Below, piece after piece: positions 26,074 through 34,157 of a DNA stretch of 64,000 nt. The notes under the pieces were generated by a model. It was not told the origin of the DNA and ran no database searches. It saw only the letters and a list, made by a program, of their open reading frames with translations. Every line of letters starts with the position of its first letter. Positions within the stretch are counted from its first letter, which is position 1. The position numbers and the translations under genes were made by a program. The stretch comes from Symploca sp. SIO2E9. GTDB taxonomy: Bacteria; Cyanobacteriota; Cyanobacteriia; Cyanobacteriales; Coleofasciculaceae. The stretch spans positions 62,060 through 126,059 of the forward strand of contig JAAHGS010000009.1 in the NCBI GenBank assembly GCA_010692645.1, in the 5' to 3' direction.

Positions 26074-28257
26074 CTAATCTCTGACCCATTTCCGCACCTT
26101 TGGATCTTTATCATAGCGATAGGTATAACCATCTTTGGTCGTGATAGATTGCCCTTGTCTGCCTTTGTTTCTAATGGTTCCTAGGGCATATTCACATAAG
26201 GCTTTTATTTGGTAATGAGAAAGGGCTTGAATCGGCGTTTCTTCTACAGATTCATTCTCTATAGAAGTTTCTCTGGGGGTGGAATTTTCTGGTGGAGATT
26301 CATCTGATTGGTTTTCTGGTTCTTTCTCTACAGAAATATTGATTGCATTTGGCTCTGAATTAGGTTTAGTAGCTGTTTTAATTGGAGTTTTTACTATTAA
26401 GTTATTTAACTGAGTTGATGATTGATTCTCCCCTGAAGTCTCTCTTTTAAGTTCGTTATTTTGATGATTATTAATTTTAATTTGGTCATTTTTTTGTTTT
26501 TGATACGCTTCTATCGGAACCAGTTGCCAACGGTAATCTTCTAAAAGTTCTAGAACCAATTGATGATAATTAAACAAGCTTTCTCGATGCCCAACACTAA
26601 TAAAAGTTGTTTGAGTTTTCTGTAATTGTTGATATAAATTTTCTTCATTTATTAAATCTAAAGCACTGGTAGCTTCATCTAATATGGTAAAGCTAGGACA
26701 GGTTACTAAAATTCGAGCAAAAGCTAAGCGTTGTTGTTCTCCTAATGATAATACATTCTCCCATGGCAATTCTACATCAAAGTTATCAATCCGGTTTAAT
26801 AAGTGTTGCAGGTTCACTTGTCGCAAGATTATTTCAAGTTCTTGATTACTTATTGGATGATTTGTTTGAGGATAAATTAATTGCTCTCGCAACGTTCCTA
26901 AAATGATATAAGGACGTTGGGGTAAAAATAACATTTTTTCTAAAGAAGGACGTATCAAACGACCTGTTCCTGCATCCCATAACCCAGCAATAGCCCTGAG
27001 TAAAGAACTTTTTCCGCGACCACTTGGACCAACGATTAATAATCCTTGTCCTGGTTGGACAGATAGGGATAAGTTTTCAACAATAATTTTGTCATAATTA
27101 GGGGTTTTTAACGTAACCTTTTCAAAGGACAAACGGTTATCTTGTATAGTAGTAATGGTACTCAATTCTTCCGGTTGTTTGATAACTGATTTCAAGGTAT
27201 CTGAAAACTTAGCTAGACGTTCAATGTAACTGGATAATTTTCCTGATGTTCCCCATTCACTGATCAATATTCCCACAGCATTAGAAAACATTAAACAAGC
27301 CATACTTGCTTGACTAATCTCTCCATAGTCTATTTTATCTTGGATGAATAAAGGAGTCAGAATAAACATCGAAAATATACTGATAGCTGACTGATAAGCT
27401 CGATTAAAAATATCTTGCCCTCTTTCCCAATCAACTTTGAGTTCGGCATTATCTAAAACCTTATTAAATCTTCGTTCAATTATTTTTAATTCTTGGTCTT
27501 CTCCCTGAAAAAAAGCAATAGATTCAGAATGATTACGAACATGAGTTAAACAATAATTGTAATCAGCCTTAAACTGTAGTTCTTCGTTATTAATCTTATT
27601 TAATTCTTGCGTTAAATAAATAGCAATTAAGTTACCAACAATGGTGTAAACAATTAAGTAAATCGCAATTTGTTGGGAAATTGTTGAAAGAATTAGAATA
27701 AAAGTAGTCATTTCTAAGACTTTTTCCAGTAAGGTTGCTAAAAATCTGAGCCCACCACTGGTAATAGGTTGAATTTCTTGGGCTAAACGCTGATCTGGAT
27801 TATCAAAATCAGATTTAAAGTTAAGTTTATAATAGGCACGATTGCTTAAATATTGTTTTAAAATATAATTACTTAGCCATTTATACCAATCTAGGGCAAT
27901 CCGTTTTCTAACAAATTTAGAAAATCCTACTAAGAGGGTAAGGCTAACAATAAAAAGGCAAGAAACCAAGAGAGTGTCATAATATTTGTAAAGGTCTCTT
28001 TCTTCAATAATAATATCCAGGACATAGCGATTCCAGAAGCTACCTAAGCCATCTACAGCAACAAAGGCAACAATTAATAATATTAGAAGTAATAACATTC
28101 CCCAGGAACGAATTACTTCTGAAAACGCCCTTCCTCCTGATTCTGTGGGATACCAGTAAGGTTGAGTGACTACTTTGAAATTTTCCCAAAATTGAGACAG
28201 AGAAATCGTCGGATCAGTTATGGTTTGATTACTTTCACTAATGGTTTTATCAGGCAT
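26074..28257 (-). CDS. mdnE: Microviridin ABC exporter with a C-terminal extension
   Basis: This 727-residue fused permease-ATPase resembles the SbmA/BacA-like ABC family. Membrane segments occupy about 50-330. The ATPase domain has Walker A GPSGRGKSS (410-418), signature LSLGEQQRLAFARIL and Walker B FTILDEATSALD. After the domain ends near 585 comes a 95-residue Asn/Glu/Ser/Pro-rich linker, then a compact basic segment (about 683-727, HYQIKALCEYALGTIRNKGR...). Family members normally end soon after the ATPase. In microviridin clusters the transporter exports, and in Microcystis also supports, peptide processing. The linker may tether maturation enzymes; that is inference. Confidence 0.88.
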   Translation of the reverse strand: MPDKTISESNQTITDPTISLSQFWENFKVVTQPYWYPTESGGRAFSEVIRSWGMLLLLILLIVAFVAVDGLGSFWNRYVLDIIIEERDLYKYYDTLLVSCLFIVSLTLLVGFSKFVRKRIALDWYKWLSNYILKQYLSNRAYYKLNFKSDFDNPDQRLAQEIQPITSGGLRFLATLLEKVLEMTTFILILSTISQQIAIYLIVYTIVGNLIAIYLTQELNKINNEELQFKADYNYCLTHVRNHSESIAFFQGEDQELKIIERRFNKVLDNAELKVDWERGQDIFNRAYQSAISIFSMFILTPLFIQDKIDYGEISQASMACLMFSNAVGILISEWGTSGKLSSYIERLAKFSDTLKSVIKQPEELSTITTIQDNRLSFEKVTLKTPNYDKIIVENLSLSVQPGQGLLIVGPSGRGKSSLLRAIAGLWDAGTGRLIRPSLEKMLFLPQRPYIILGTLREQLIYPQTNHPISNQELEIILRQVNLQHLLNRIDNFDVELPWENVLSLGEQQRLAFARILVTCPSFTILDEATSALDLINEENLYQQLQKTQTTFISVGHRESLFNYHQLVLELLEDYRWQLVPIEAYQKQKNDQIKINNHQNNELKRETSGENQSSTQLNNLIVKTPIKTATKPNSEPNAINISVEKEPENQSDESPPENSTPRETSIENESVEETPIQALSHYQIKALCEYALGTIRNKGRQGQSITTKDGYTYRYDKDPKVRKWVRD

Positions 28258-28382
28258 ATTCTGGCAATTTTTAAGAGATATTTTCGGGGATTATTAAGAA
28301 ACTAGATAAAGCGTTATAACTTTACCACAAATTTAAAATATTATCCAAATCCTATGAAAATACCAGAAAACTTGATGTGGTT

Positions 28383-28472
28383 TTATTCTTCGATAATTTC
28401 AACGACTCTCGGTTCTGTAGGAGCCTCAGACTCAGGTTGATTTTCTGGGTTTAGGTATTTTTTCAGTTTCAA
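28383..28472 (-). CDS. Possible small acidic peptide between mdnC and the exporter gene
   Basis: A perfect AAGGAGG (28486-28492 region, minus strand) overlaps the mdnC stop codon. The only fitting open frame starts at TTG 28472, 13 bases after it, and gives 29 residues ending EAPTEPRVVEIIEE. The spacing is longer than ideal and the start is weak, so this is a tentative call. The composition is Pro/Glu-rich and it lacks a microviridin core. Confidence 0.3.
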   Translation of the reverse strand: MKLKKYLNPENQPESEAPTEPRVVEIIEE

Positions 28473-28490
28473 TTTTAAGGGAAATCCTCC

Positions 28491-29471
28491 TTAATTGTTC
28501 CCCGTGAGCAATATTTTAGCAATGGCTTGGGAAATAGGAAAATGAGGTGAAAATATCTCCATCCAGAAAAACTCGCCGACGGGGTTAACCTCAAGAAAAA
28601 CATGGCGACCATCGGGAGTAACAATAATATCAATCGCTCCATAATTTAAGCCAAAATAAGCCATTAATTGTAACAATTTTTTCTCCACATCTTCTGGTAA
28701 GTTGTAGGGTTGCCAATCTTTAACCAATGCTCTACCTTCTTTACGCCAATCAATGGCTGAACCTTCCATTTTTTGGGAGTCAACTGCTGCGGTAAACACC
28801 TGATGTCCGACAATGGTTATGCGTAATTCTAAGGCCTTGGGGACGTTTTCTTGAAAGGTCATGGGACAAAAACACAGTCCTTCAAGATTTTCTAGGTCAT
28901 CCTTAGTCACTGGATTAGTGAAAACAACATTTTCCTCTCCTTTTTCTCCATAAATGGCAAAAGAAGAAAGCATTTTAGTAATTATCCCCTGTTCTTGGCA
29001 TTCTTTGGCAAATTGCTTCACCGCTTGAGGATTATTAGAGGTTAAAGTCCGTGGAGTAACAAGACCGACTTCCTGTGCTACTTTTAATTGGAGTTGTTTA
29101 TTATTAGCCACATCAACCTTGACCATTTTGTCAAAGTGGAACCCCCCAAGACTAGAAATCATTCCCCTAACGGTGGTGCGACATTCTCTAATGGATGCTT
29201 CTTTATATTGTTGATCCATACTATCAGGCAATTTTTGTCCGAACCTCATCCGTCGATACCATACAGAAGATACGTCTGTTAAATCTATCTGTTTGTCCCC
29301 ATCGGTAATCATTCCTCCCTCAGATTTGCCAGAATAAAGATCTAATTGTACTTCAGTGGGATATCTATCTGTGTCAAACCGAAAGACTTTTGCTCCTTTT
29401 GCTTCAATAGCTTCGGTTACTAGAGGAATACTTTCGTTATCTTGGCTAAAGGTAATAATTAATACTGTCAT
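28491..29471 (-). CDS. mdnC: Microviridin ATP-grasp ligase MdnC (lactone forming)
   Basis: The 326 residues closely follow MdnC of Microcystis as I recall it: FSQDNESIPLV at the start, SSVWYRRMRFG, CPMTFQENVPKALELRITIVG, FLEVNPVGEFFWME near the end. ATP-grasp metal ligands fit the D and E/N positions of GAIDIIVTPDG and EVNP. MdnC (MvdD) makes the two ester bonds of microviridins, Thr-Asp and Ser-Glu, after binding the PFFARFL leader helix. The gene lies 343 bases after mdnB, with a family I MITE in between. Confidence 0.93.
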   Translation of the reverse strand: MTVLIITFSQDNESIPLVTEAIEAKGAKVFRFDTDRYPTEVQLDLYSGKSEGGMITDGDKQIDLTDVSSVWYRRMRFGQKLPDSMDQQYKEASIRECRTTVRGMISSLGGFHFDKMVKVDVANNKQLQLKVAQEVGLVTPRTLTSNNPQAVKQFAKECQEQGIITKMLSSFAIYGEKGEENVVFTNPVTKDDLENLEGLCFCPMTFQENVPKALELRITIVGHQVFTAAVDSQKMEGSAIDWRKEGRALVKDWQPYNLPEDVEKKLLQLMAYFGLNYGAIDIIVTPDGRHVFLEVNPVGEFFWMEIFSPHFPISQAIAKILLTGNN

Positions 29472-29567
29472 GGGAAATAGTTGATAGTTAATCGTTAATT
29501 TTCTGTAGCGGTTTGAAACTCCCGCCGATAAATCGAGGGATTCTTAGTTCACAGACTCGCCATCACC

Positions 29568-29668
29568 TACAGCAATGCTCATACTGGTGAGGTACAGAGT
29601 TTTTAGTTTTGAGGAAGGAGGCAGGAGTTAGGTTTTAGGTGTACCTAATGAGTCCGAGAAACGCTATA
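29568..29668. mobile_element. MITE-like family I element, copy B (101 bp)
   Basis: The left end TACAGCAATGCTCATACTGG and right end GAGAAACGCTATA match the 28-bp ends of family I. The short core holds AGGAAGGAGGCAGGAG instead of the long heptamer array. It lies between mdnB and mdnC and could separate their transcription. Confidence 0.75.
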
Positions 29669-29814
29669 GCAGGATTTCTCCAAATAAGCTACAGAGCAAA
29701 TCTCCCCAAGCTTTAGATCCGGTATGCCCTACCGTACTTAATCCTTTTTTATGGTTTTTGACCCTTGTTAAACTTCTTAGATTTGCGCCTATTAAGACGG
29801 TTTATTGGAGATGT

Positions 29815-30795
29815 CTACTGAGTAATCAGGGTATCTGCGATCGCATTCGCAATGGGTAGATCTAATTCTTTCTCTAGCATTCCCCACTCTCCTTGGGGAT
29901 TAATTTCTAAAAAGACATACTCTCCATCAGGGGTGAGAATAAAGTCAAATGCGCCACACACTAGCCCAAATTTCCCCATAAAGGCTTTAAGTCGACTTAC
30001 TAAGTATTCTGGAAGCTGATGATGTTTCCAGGAACCCACATTAACCCCAGGTCGTCGCCAATCAACGGTATAATCTTCGTAAACTGAGGCATTTAACGCC
30101 CCGACAAAGGTATGACCATTGACGTACATCACCCGTAATTCTTGCTGTTTGGGGATTTTTTCTTGGAACACCATGGGACAGTAGCGCAATGACTCTGCAT
30201 CTTCTAAGTCTTCTGCTTTGACGGTGTTGGTATAAAGAAAGAAGGATGAATACTCCATACCGTAGTAAAGGGCTGTTAGTAGCTTACTAACCATTTTCCC
30301 TTCCACTTGTTGGAAAAATTCCCGCGCTGACTCTGCTTTATTGGTAATTAGGGTTCGGGGAATAATCAACCCGACTTCTGAGGCAACTCGAAGTTGATGC
30401 AGCTTATTGTTTGCTACATTGACGCACTCTAAATCATTGACCCAACTGACTTTGGCTAGACTATCCCAAAACCCTGCCAATGTGGCCTTAGATTCTTTGG
30501 CGCAAGCTTCTTGGTATTTGGGATCTAATTTTTGATTAAATTGGGGTTCCCAAACCCGCCGCATCCACACAGCTTTGACTTGCTCTGTACTAATAGTCTG
30601 TCCTTTATACTCAAGAGTATGGTAACTTTTAGATTGGTCAAACTGGACGGTTAATCCTACATTTAAGGGAAATTGATCGGTGTCAAAACGAAAGGGTTGC
30701 GCCCCTTTTTTAGACAGTGCTTCTGCTACCCTATCTATTGTGAAAAAATCATCGCTGTGAGTAATTAACAAAATAATATCTTGTGACGGAGCCAT
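29815..30795 (-). CDS. mdnB: Microviridin ATP-grasp ligase MdnB (lactam forming)
   Basis: The 326 residues match MdnB/MvdC: THSDDFFTIDRVAEALSKKG at the start, VKAVWMRRVWEP, CPMVFQEKIPKQQELRVMYV and FLEINPQGEWGMLEKEL at the end. It is a paralogue of the neighbouring ligase. MdnB forms the Lys-Glu/Asp amide that closes the third ring. A strong GGGAGG site precedes the ATG. It follows the precursor genes by about 300 bases that include a long hairpin. Confidence 0.93.
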   Translation of the reverse strand: MAPSQDIILLITHSDDFFTIDRVAEALSKKGAQPFRFDTDQFPLNVGLTVQFDQSKSYHTLEYKGQTISTEQVKAVWMRRVWEPQFNQKLDPKYQEACAKESKATLAGFWDSLAKVSWVNDLECVNVANNKLHQLRVASEVGLIIPRTLITNKAESAREFFQQVEGKMVSKLLTALYYGMEYSSFFLYTNTVKAEDLEDAESLRYCPMVFQEKIPKQQELRVMYVNGHTFVGALNASVYEDYTVDWRRPGVNVGSWKHHQLPEYLVSRLKAFMGKFGLVCGAFDFILTPDGEYVFLEINPQGEWGMLEKELDLPIANAIADTLITQ

Positions 30796-31034
30796 AAAGG
30801 ATTTCCTCCCTCAATCAATAATATTAACCGCTTCGCTTAAAGTGGAAGTCGATTTTTTTTTACAGAATAACTATAGAAAATAAACTTTCTATTTCCTTGC
30901 AGTCGCGCCGCAGCGTAGCGAGTAACTTTTTTGGGTTCCGTGTCCCTAGCTAAAATTATATTTAGCTGCCTATCGTTAGTTAGTGGTAACAATCCCCAAC
31001 TAAAAAATCACTTCCGGCTTCTGACTTTTTTAAG

Positions 31035-31070
31035 GTTGGTTGGGTTAAATAATTAGCTAACCCAACCAAC
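31035..31070 (-). promoter_or_regulatory. Hairpin after the third precursor gene
   Basis: A perfect 13-bp inverted repeat (arms GTTGGTTGGGTTA and TAACCCAACCAAC, 10-base loop) follows the stop codon. On the transcribed strand it is followed by CTTAAAAAAG rather than a U tract, so a simple intrinsic terminator is unlikely. An mRNA-stabilising, processing or partial-termination role that raises precursor over enzyme levels is plausible. Confidence 0.75.
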
Positions 31071-31098
31071 TTTAATTGATGAAGATTACTCTTCCTTT

Positions 31099-31239
31099 CT
31101 ACCAACCGCCGCCGTCTTCACAATCAGAAGGATACTTTAGAGTTGTCATAGGAGCTTGATCTTGTTGTGCAGTTTGCTCTTCTAAGAAACGAGCAAAGAA
31201 AGGAACCGCTTTAATTTCTTTGGTTGTGTTTTTCGACAT
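31099..31239 (-). CDS. mdnA: Microviridin precursor 3, core with Cys in place of Trp
   Basis: The 46-residue peptide has the leader MSKNTTKEIKAVPFFARFLE with the PFFARFL helix that binds both ligases. The core is TLKYPSDCEDGGGW. The usual DWE is DCE, and Trp appears instead at the C-terminus after three Gly. Thr, Ser, Lys and the three acidic residues needed for three rings are present, the third acid being Asp. The chosen ATG matches the other two copies; the longer upstream frame runs through the intergenic repeat. Confidence 0.93.
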   Translation of the reverse strand: MSKNTTKEIKAVPFFARFLEEQTAQQDQAPMTTLKYPSDCEDGGGW

Positions 31240-31270
31240 GATCTTGCCTCTTGAAATTAGTTGATTTCTG

Positions 31271-31306
31271 GTTGGTTGGGTTAAATAATTAGCCAACCCA
31301 ACCAAC
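31271..31306 (-). promoter_or_regulatory. Hairpin after the second precursor gene
   Basis: The arms GTTGGTTGGGTT and AACCCAACCAAC (12 bp) are the same as in the hairpin after precursor 3 apart from the loop-proximal pair. It sits between the precursor 2 stop and the precursor 3 ribosome site, so the unit 'gene plus hairpin' was duplicated together. Confidence 0.75.
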
Positions 31307-31334
31307 TTTAATTGATGAAGATTGCTCTTCGTTT

Positions 31335-31475
31335 CTAGCAACCGCTGCCGTCTTCCCAATCAGAAGGATACTTTAGAGTTGACATAGGAGCTTGATCTTG
31401 TTGTGCAGTTTGCTCTTCTAAGAAACGAGCAAAGAAAGGAACCGCTTTAATTTCTTTGGTTGTGTTTTTCGACAT
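31335..31475 (-). CDS. mdnA: Microviridin precursor 2, core ending in Cys
   Basis: The 46-residue peptide has the same leader as precursor 3 and the core TLKYPSDWEDGSGC. It keeps the standard DWE and ends in Cys, the reverse of precursor 3. Residues for two esters (Thr-Asp, Ser-Glu) and one amide (Lys-Asp) are present. The ATG is preceded by AAGAGGCAAG. A free C-terminal Cys is unusual for this family and could form disulfides or conjugates. Confidence 0.93.
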   Translation of the reverse strand: MSKNTTKEIKAVPFFARFLEEQTAQQDQAPMSTLKYPSDWEDGSGC

Positions 31476-31505
31476 GATCTTGCCTCTTGAAATTAGTTGA
31501 TTTCT

Positions 31506-31556
31506 GGTTGTTTGGGTTAAATAATTAGCCAATCAAAAATTAGCCAATCAAACCGA
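31506..31556 (-). promoter_or_regulatory. Degenerate hairpin after the first precursor gene
   Basis: This block is a mutated version of the hairpin after precursors 2 and 3. The GGTTGTTTGGGTTAAATAAT arm is kept, while the other arm is interrupted by an ATTAGCCAATCAA duplication. The longest remaining pairing is weaker. Confidence 0.55.
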
Positions 31557-31590
31557 CTTTAAATTGATGAAGATTGCTCTTCGTTTCTAA

Positions 31591-31719
31591 TTATCCTTCC
31601 CAATCAGAAGGATACTTTAGAGTCATTGGAAAAGGTTCATTTTGTTGTGCAGTTTGCTTTTCTAAGAAACGAGCAAAGAAAGGAACCGCTTTAATTTCTT
31701 TGGTTGTGTTTTTCGACAT
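31591..31719 (-). CDS. mdnA: Microviridin precursor 1, short core lacking the third acid
   Basis: This 42-residue gene is too short for most gene callers. The leader is the same to residue 20, then KQTAQQNEPFP and the core MTLKYPSDWEG. Thr, Ser, Asp and Glu for both ester rings are present, but the position that pairs with Lys in the amide is Gly and the peptide stops there. A bicyclic product with free Lys is expected. It is the first gene of the cluster; the 270 bases upstream are AT-rich and should hold the promoter. Confidence 0.9.
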   Translation of the reverse strand: MSKNTTKEIKAVPFFARFLEKQTAQQNEPFPMTLKYPSDWEG

Positions 31720-31987
31720 AATCTTGCCTCTTGAGATTAGTTTATAATGAGGAATCGCTTTTCGTGGCTAATCGCTTTCCCTACACTCTAGTACCATATC
31801 ATTAGCATCTTAAATATTCAAGTTTTTTTTTGTAAATTGTAGATTTTGTAAATTGTAAATAAGTATAAATAACATCGCTAATTTAATCATTTTATCTTAA
31901 CAAAAAAAGCAAAAAAATTCGCTTCCTGAAGAGCCTCCCTATGAGAATTTACAGGAACTATTTAAGATTTTTTCACTTTTCACTTGC

Positions 31988-32305
31988 TTAAGTCAAGATT
32001 AATAAAGGTCTAATCTCAATATTTTCTAAAGTAGATAGACGGGTTTTTGAACCTCCACCAACCCCTACCCCAAAAGGCGAAATCCGAAAGATGCCATCGT
32101 TGTTATCTTTAGCCTCTACAAGCAAGCCAAAAACTTTCCACGGAGTATTGATATCGTCAGATGCTGTTCTGTTGATTATTACTCCTGAAGAATTTCCACT
32201 CCGATCTACTCTGATTACTCCATTTTGACCTGCCACATGCAAGGCTCTTTGGGGATTTGTTGTTCCTATACCAGTGTTGCCTTCTTCAGGAAATGTGTTT
32301 GCCAT
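31988..32305 (-). CDS. Short tail-fibre/adhesin-like protein
   Basis: The ATG at 32305 has CGGAGAATGTA before it, so I prefer it to the upstream 32326. The 105 residues begin MANTFPEEGNTGIGTTNPQRALHVAG, a pattern common at the start of phage tail-fibre or S74-type proteins, and continue with short beta-rich repeats. No C-terminal chaperone domain follows, so it may be a truncated fibre or an independent small protein. It is on the same strand as, and directly upstream of, the microviridin genes. Confidence 0.55.
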   Translation of the reverse strand: MANTFPEEGNTGIGTTNPQRALHVAGQNGVIRVDRSGNSSGVIINRTASDDINTPWKVFGLLVEAKDNNDGIFRISPFGVGVGGGSKTRLSTLENIEIRPLLILT

Positions 32306-32495
32306 TACATTCTCCGATTTGCACAAAGCATAGTTTTTCTCTATGGACAGTATTATACATAGTTTTTGGGAATTGGGAGATTTTTTTTATAGATAGGGCT
32401 TGCTGAATTAATGTAAGGGGAGACACGGAGAGGGTTTGACACAGGGGTAGGGTTTAATCAAAAATGGTCAACTTCTGTTCAAAACTGAAATAACT

Positions 32496-32737
32496 AGGGT
32501 TTGCTGAATAAGTCTTTGGGTAGGGAGTAGGAGTCAGGAGTCAGGAGCCTCCGAGTCAGGAGAATAGGAAGCTGTAATAGTCTACAGAGGTGTTCATCAG
32601 GGGTTTAATGAGGATTATCGGTTAAGGAAGATGCAAGGATTTTGAGCCCATAGTTGCTAAAACCTTGCACTTGTCAGCGTTAAAAAAGGCTTAAAATCAT
32701 TGTCTGGTATAGCTTCTACATTAATTCAGCAAGCCCT
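32496..32737. mobile_element. MITE-like family III element, copy 1 (242 bp)
   Basis: The ends AGGGTTTGCTGAATAA and TTAATTCAGCAAGCCCT are inverted repeats. The element is flanked on both sides by AACT, a 4-bp target duplication. Inside are GGAGTCAGGAGTCAGGAG repeats and AAAATCATTGTCTGGTATA. A solo end of the same type lies nearby at about 32393. No open frame of note; it is the sister of 63105-63333. Confidence 0.85.
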
Positions 32738-32787
32738 AACTATGTTTAGTTATTTCACAAAACTAAACATAGTTGACTTCAATCACA

Positions 32788-33921
32788 TTAACTTAATTCG
32801 ACTTTATAAGCTTTATATCCCCCTTCAAATTCCTCATAATTACTCCTATTCGTATAACCATGCCAAGCTAAGATAACTACTTCTTTAGTGCTATCATCTA
32901 TTTCGATAACATCACCAACTGTAGGAGCATAAAGAACAGGCAAACCATCTTTGCTGGCAGAACCTCCCCAGTAGTCGAAATACTGCCAAGAGCCTCCAAG
33001 ATCTAAATAGCCAGTTTTTTCATCAGTTCTGGGTTTAAGCTTAAAAACGTAGCCACCAGAATTATAGGGAACTTTCAAGCTATCAAGAAGTTCCTTATTT
33101 TCAACATTGGTCTCACAACTAATGAGCAAATACCAATCATCTGCTTGATTTACTAACTGCGGGACTTCCATTTTTCCCAGCAGATTGGGAGTATTAAGAG
33201 GGGGGAGTATTTCCCAGTTAACCAAATCACTGGAGATTGCTGCTCCAATACAGCCATTAGTAAATGGTTTGTCTTCTTTCTCTGCACGATGGCTGGTAAA
33301 CAGCATCAAATATTCGCCTTCACGTCCAGGATAAGGCATAATTTTAGGGTCTCGGCAGTGAAAAACCTTAACAGGATTATTCTGATCACCTTCTATAGCC
33401 CAACCATAGCCCCGATGACCAATACTGCTGAGGTCTAGTTCACGAATTTGACCATTGTGATCACGCAAAATAGCCCAATTGTAAGCATCTTCTGAGACAG
33501 CAAACCAAAGTCTTTGGATTCTGCCCAAATCTTTTTTACTGCGTCCAGTTAGTGCCATAATGTAGGAAGCGCCAAGAGCTTGCCGTAGATTTGGATCATC
33601 AATTGACATCATTGATCCTGTCCAGATAGCTAAACTATGGGGCGAGTTTTCGTTCTCCGTATCAGGATGCAAACAGGTGCCGTGGTACTCCCAGGTGCTT
33701 TGATCAAATAAGTCTGTTGCCGTGATATGTCCAACCGAGGCAAAATGGTGACGTTCTTCCGTTTCATATGCTGAGCCATCTTCCCGCAAGCGTGGTGCTT
33801 GCAGGTGGTAAATATGATAGAAGGGATTTTGGTTTCCCTGTACTTCTTTATGCACCCAACAATCCCAAACAAACTGAGTTTTCAGTAATTGATCGATGCT
33901 TTTGCTTTCTTGAGCCCTCAT
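32788..33921 (-). CDS. Clan GH-J (GH32/GH68)-like glycosidase
   Basis: The 377 residues have the pattern of a five-bladed beta-propeller glycosidase. FVWDCWVH near the start offers the Asp nucleophile as in the WDxW motif of fructan enzymes, HCRDPKIMPYPG gives the RDP motif, and MEVPQLV gives the acid/base Glu. Repeated W-x-WEI/YLLIS strands fit propeller blades. No signal peptide is seen, so it should be cytoplasmic. Likely substrates are sucrose-related fructosides. GH43-like enzymes are the alternative. Confidence 0.65.
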   Translation of the reverse strand: MRAQESKSIDQLLKTQFVWDCWVHKEVQGNQNPFYHIYHLQAPRLREDGSAYETEERHHFASVGHITATDLFDQSTWEYHGTCLHPDTENENSPHSLAIWTGSMMSIDDPNLRQALGASYIMALTGRSKKDLGRIQRLWFAVSEDAYNWAILRDHNGQIRELDLSSIGHRGYGWAIEGDQNNPVKVFHCRDPKIMPYPGREGEYLMLFTSHRAEKEDKPFTNGCIGAAISSDLVNWEILPPLNTPNLLGKMEVPQLVNQADDWYLLISCETNVENKELLDSLKVPYNSGGYVFKLKPRTDEKTGYLDLGGSWQYFDYWGGSASKDGLPVLYAPTVGDVIEIDDSTKEVVILAWHGYTNRSNYEEFEGGYKAYKVELS

Positions 33922-33968
33922 TTTGCTTGTATAGAGTTAACTACTATTACTCAACCGCTAACGCCATA

Positions 33969-34075
33969 TATAGCCGTCGCCACTATGATTAGGACACTTC
34001 CTTGTTCCCTACTCCCTGCTAAGAGCTCCCTTTGAATCAAAATAGAATGTCCTAACTGATATGTCCGTTGCTATA
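33969..34075. mobile_element. MITE-like family II element, copy 1 (107 bp)
   Basis: It begins TATAGCCGTCGCCACTATGA with TTAGGACA shortly after, and ends with TGTCCTAACTGATATGTCCG then TTGCTATA. The centre has a short TTCCCTACTCCCTGC stretch and CTTTGAATCAAAATAGAATG. The copy at 57038-57168 is collinear. Confidence 0.8.
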
Positions 34076-34145
34076 ATACCAATTTTCTAAAAGCTTGACA
34101 GAGATTAGTGTTTGGTCATAGGGAAGAGGCAAAAGGGTTTTTCCT

Positions 34146-34151
34146 TATAAT
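34146..34151 (+). promoter_or_regulatory. Consensus -10 box for the candidate small RNA
   Basis: TATAAT lies 12 bases before the start of a two-hairpin sequence that ends in a terminator. No good -35 box is at 17 bases; a TTGACA at 34095 is too far away. It may need an activator. Confidence 0.45.
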
Positions 34152-34157
34152 CTCTGA

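Noticed and set aside
31035..31306. Intrinsic terminators after the microviridin precursors
   Set aside because: The stems are strong but the transcribed strand has no U tract after them, so I list them as regulatory hairpins instead.
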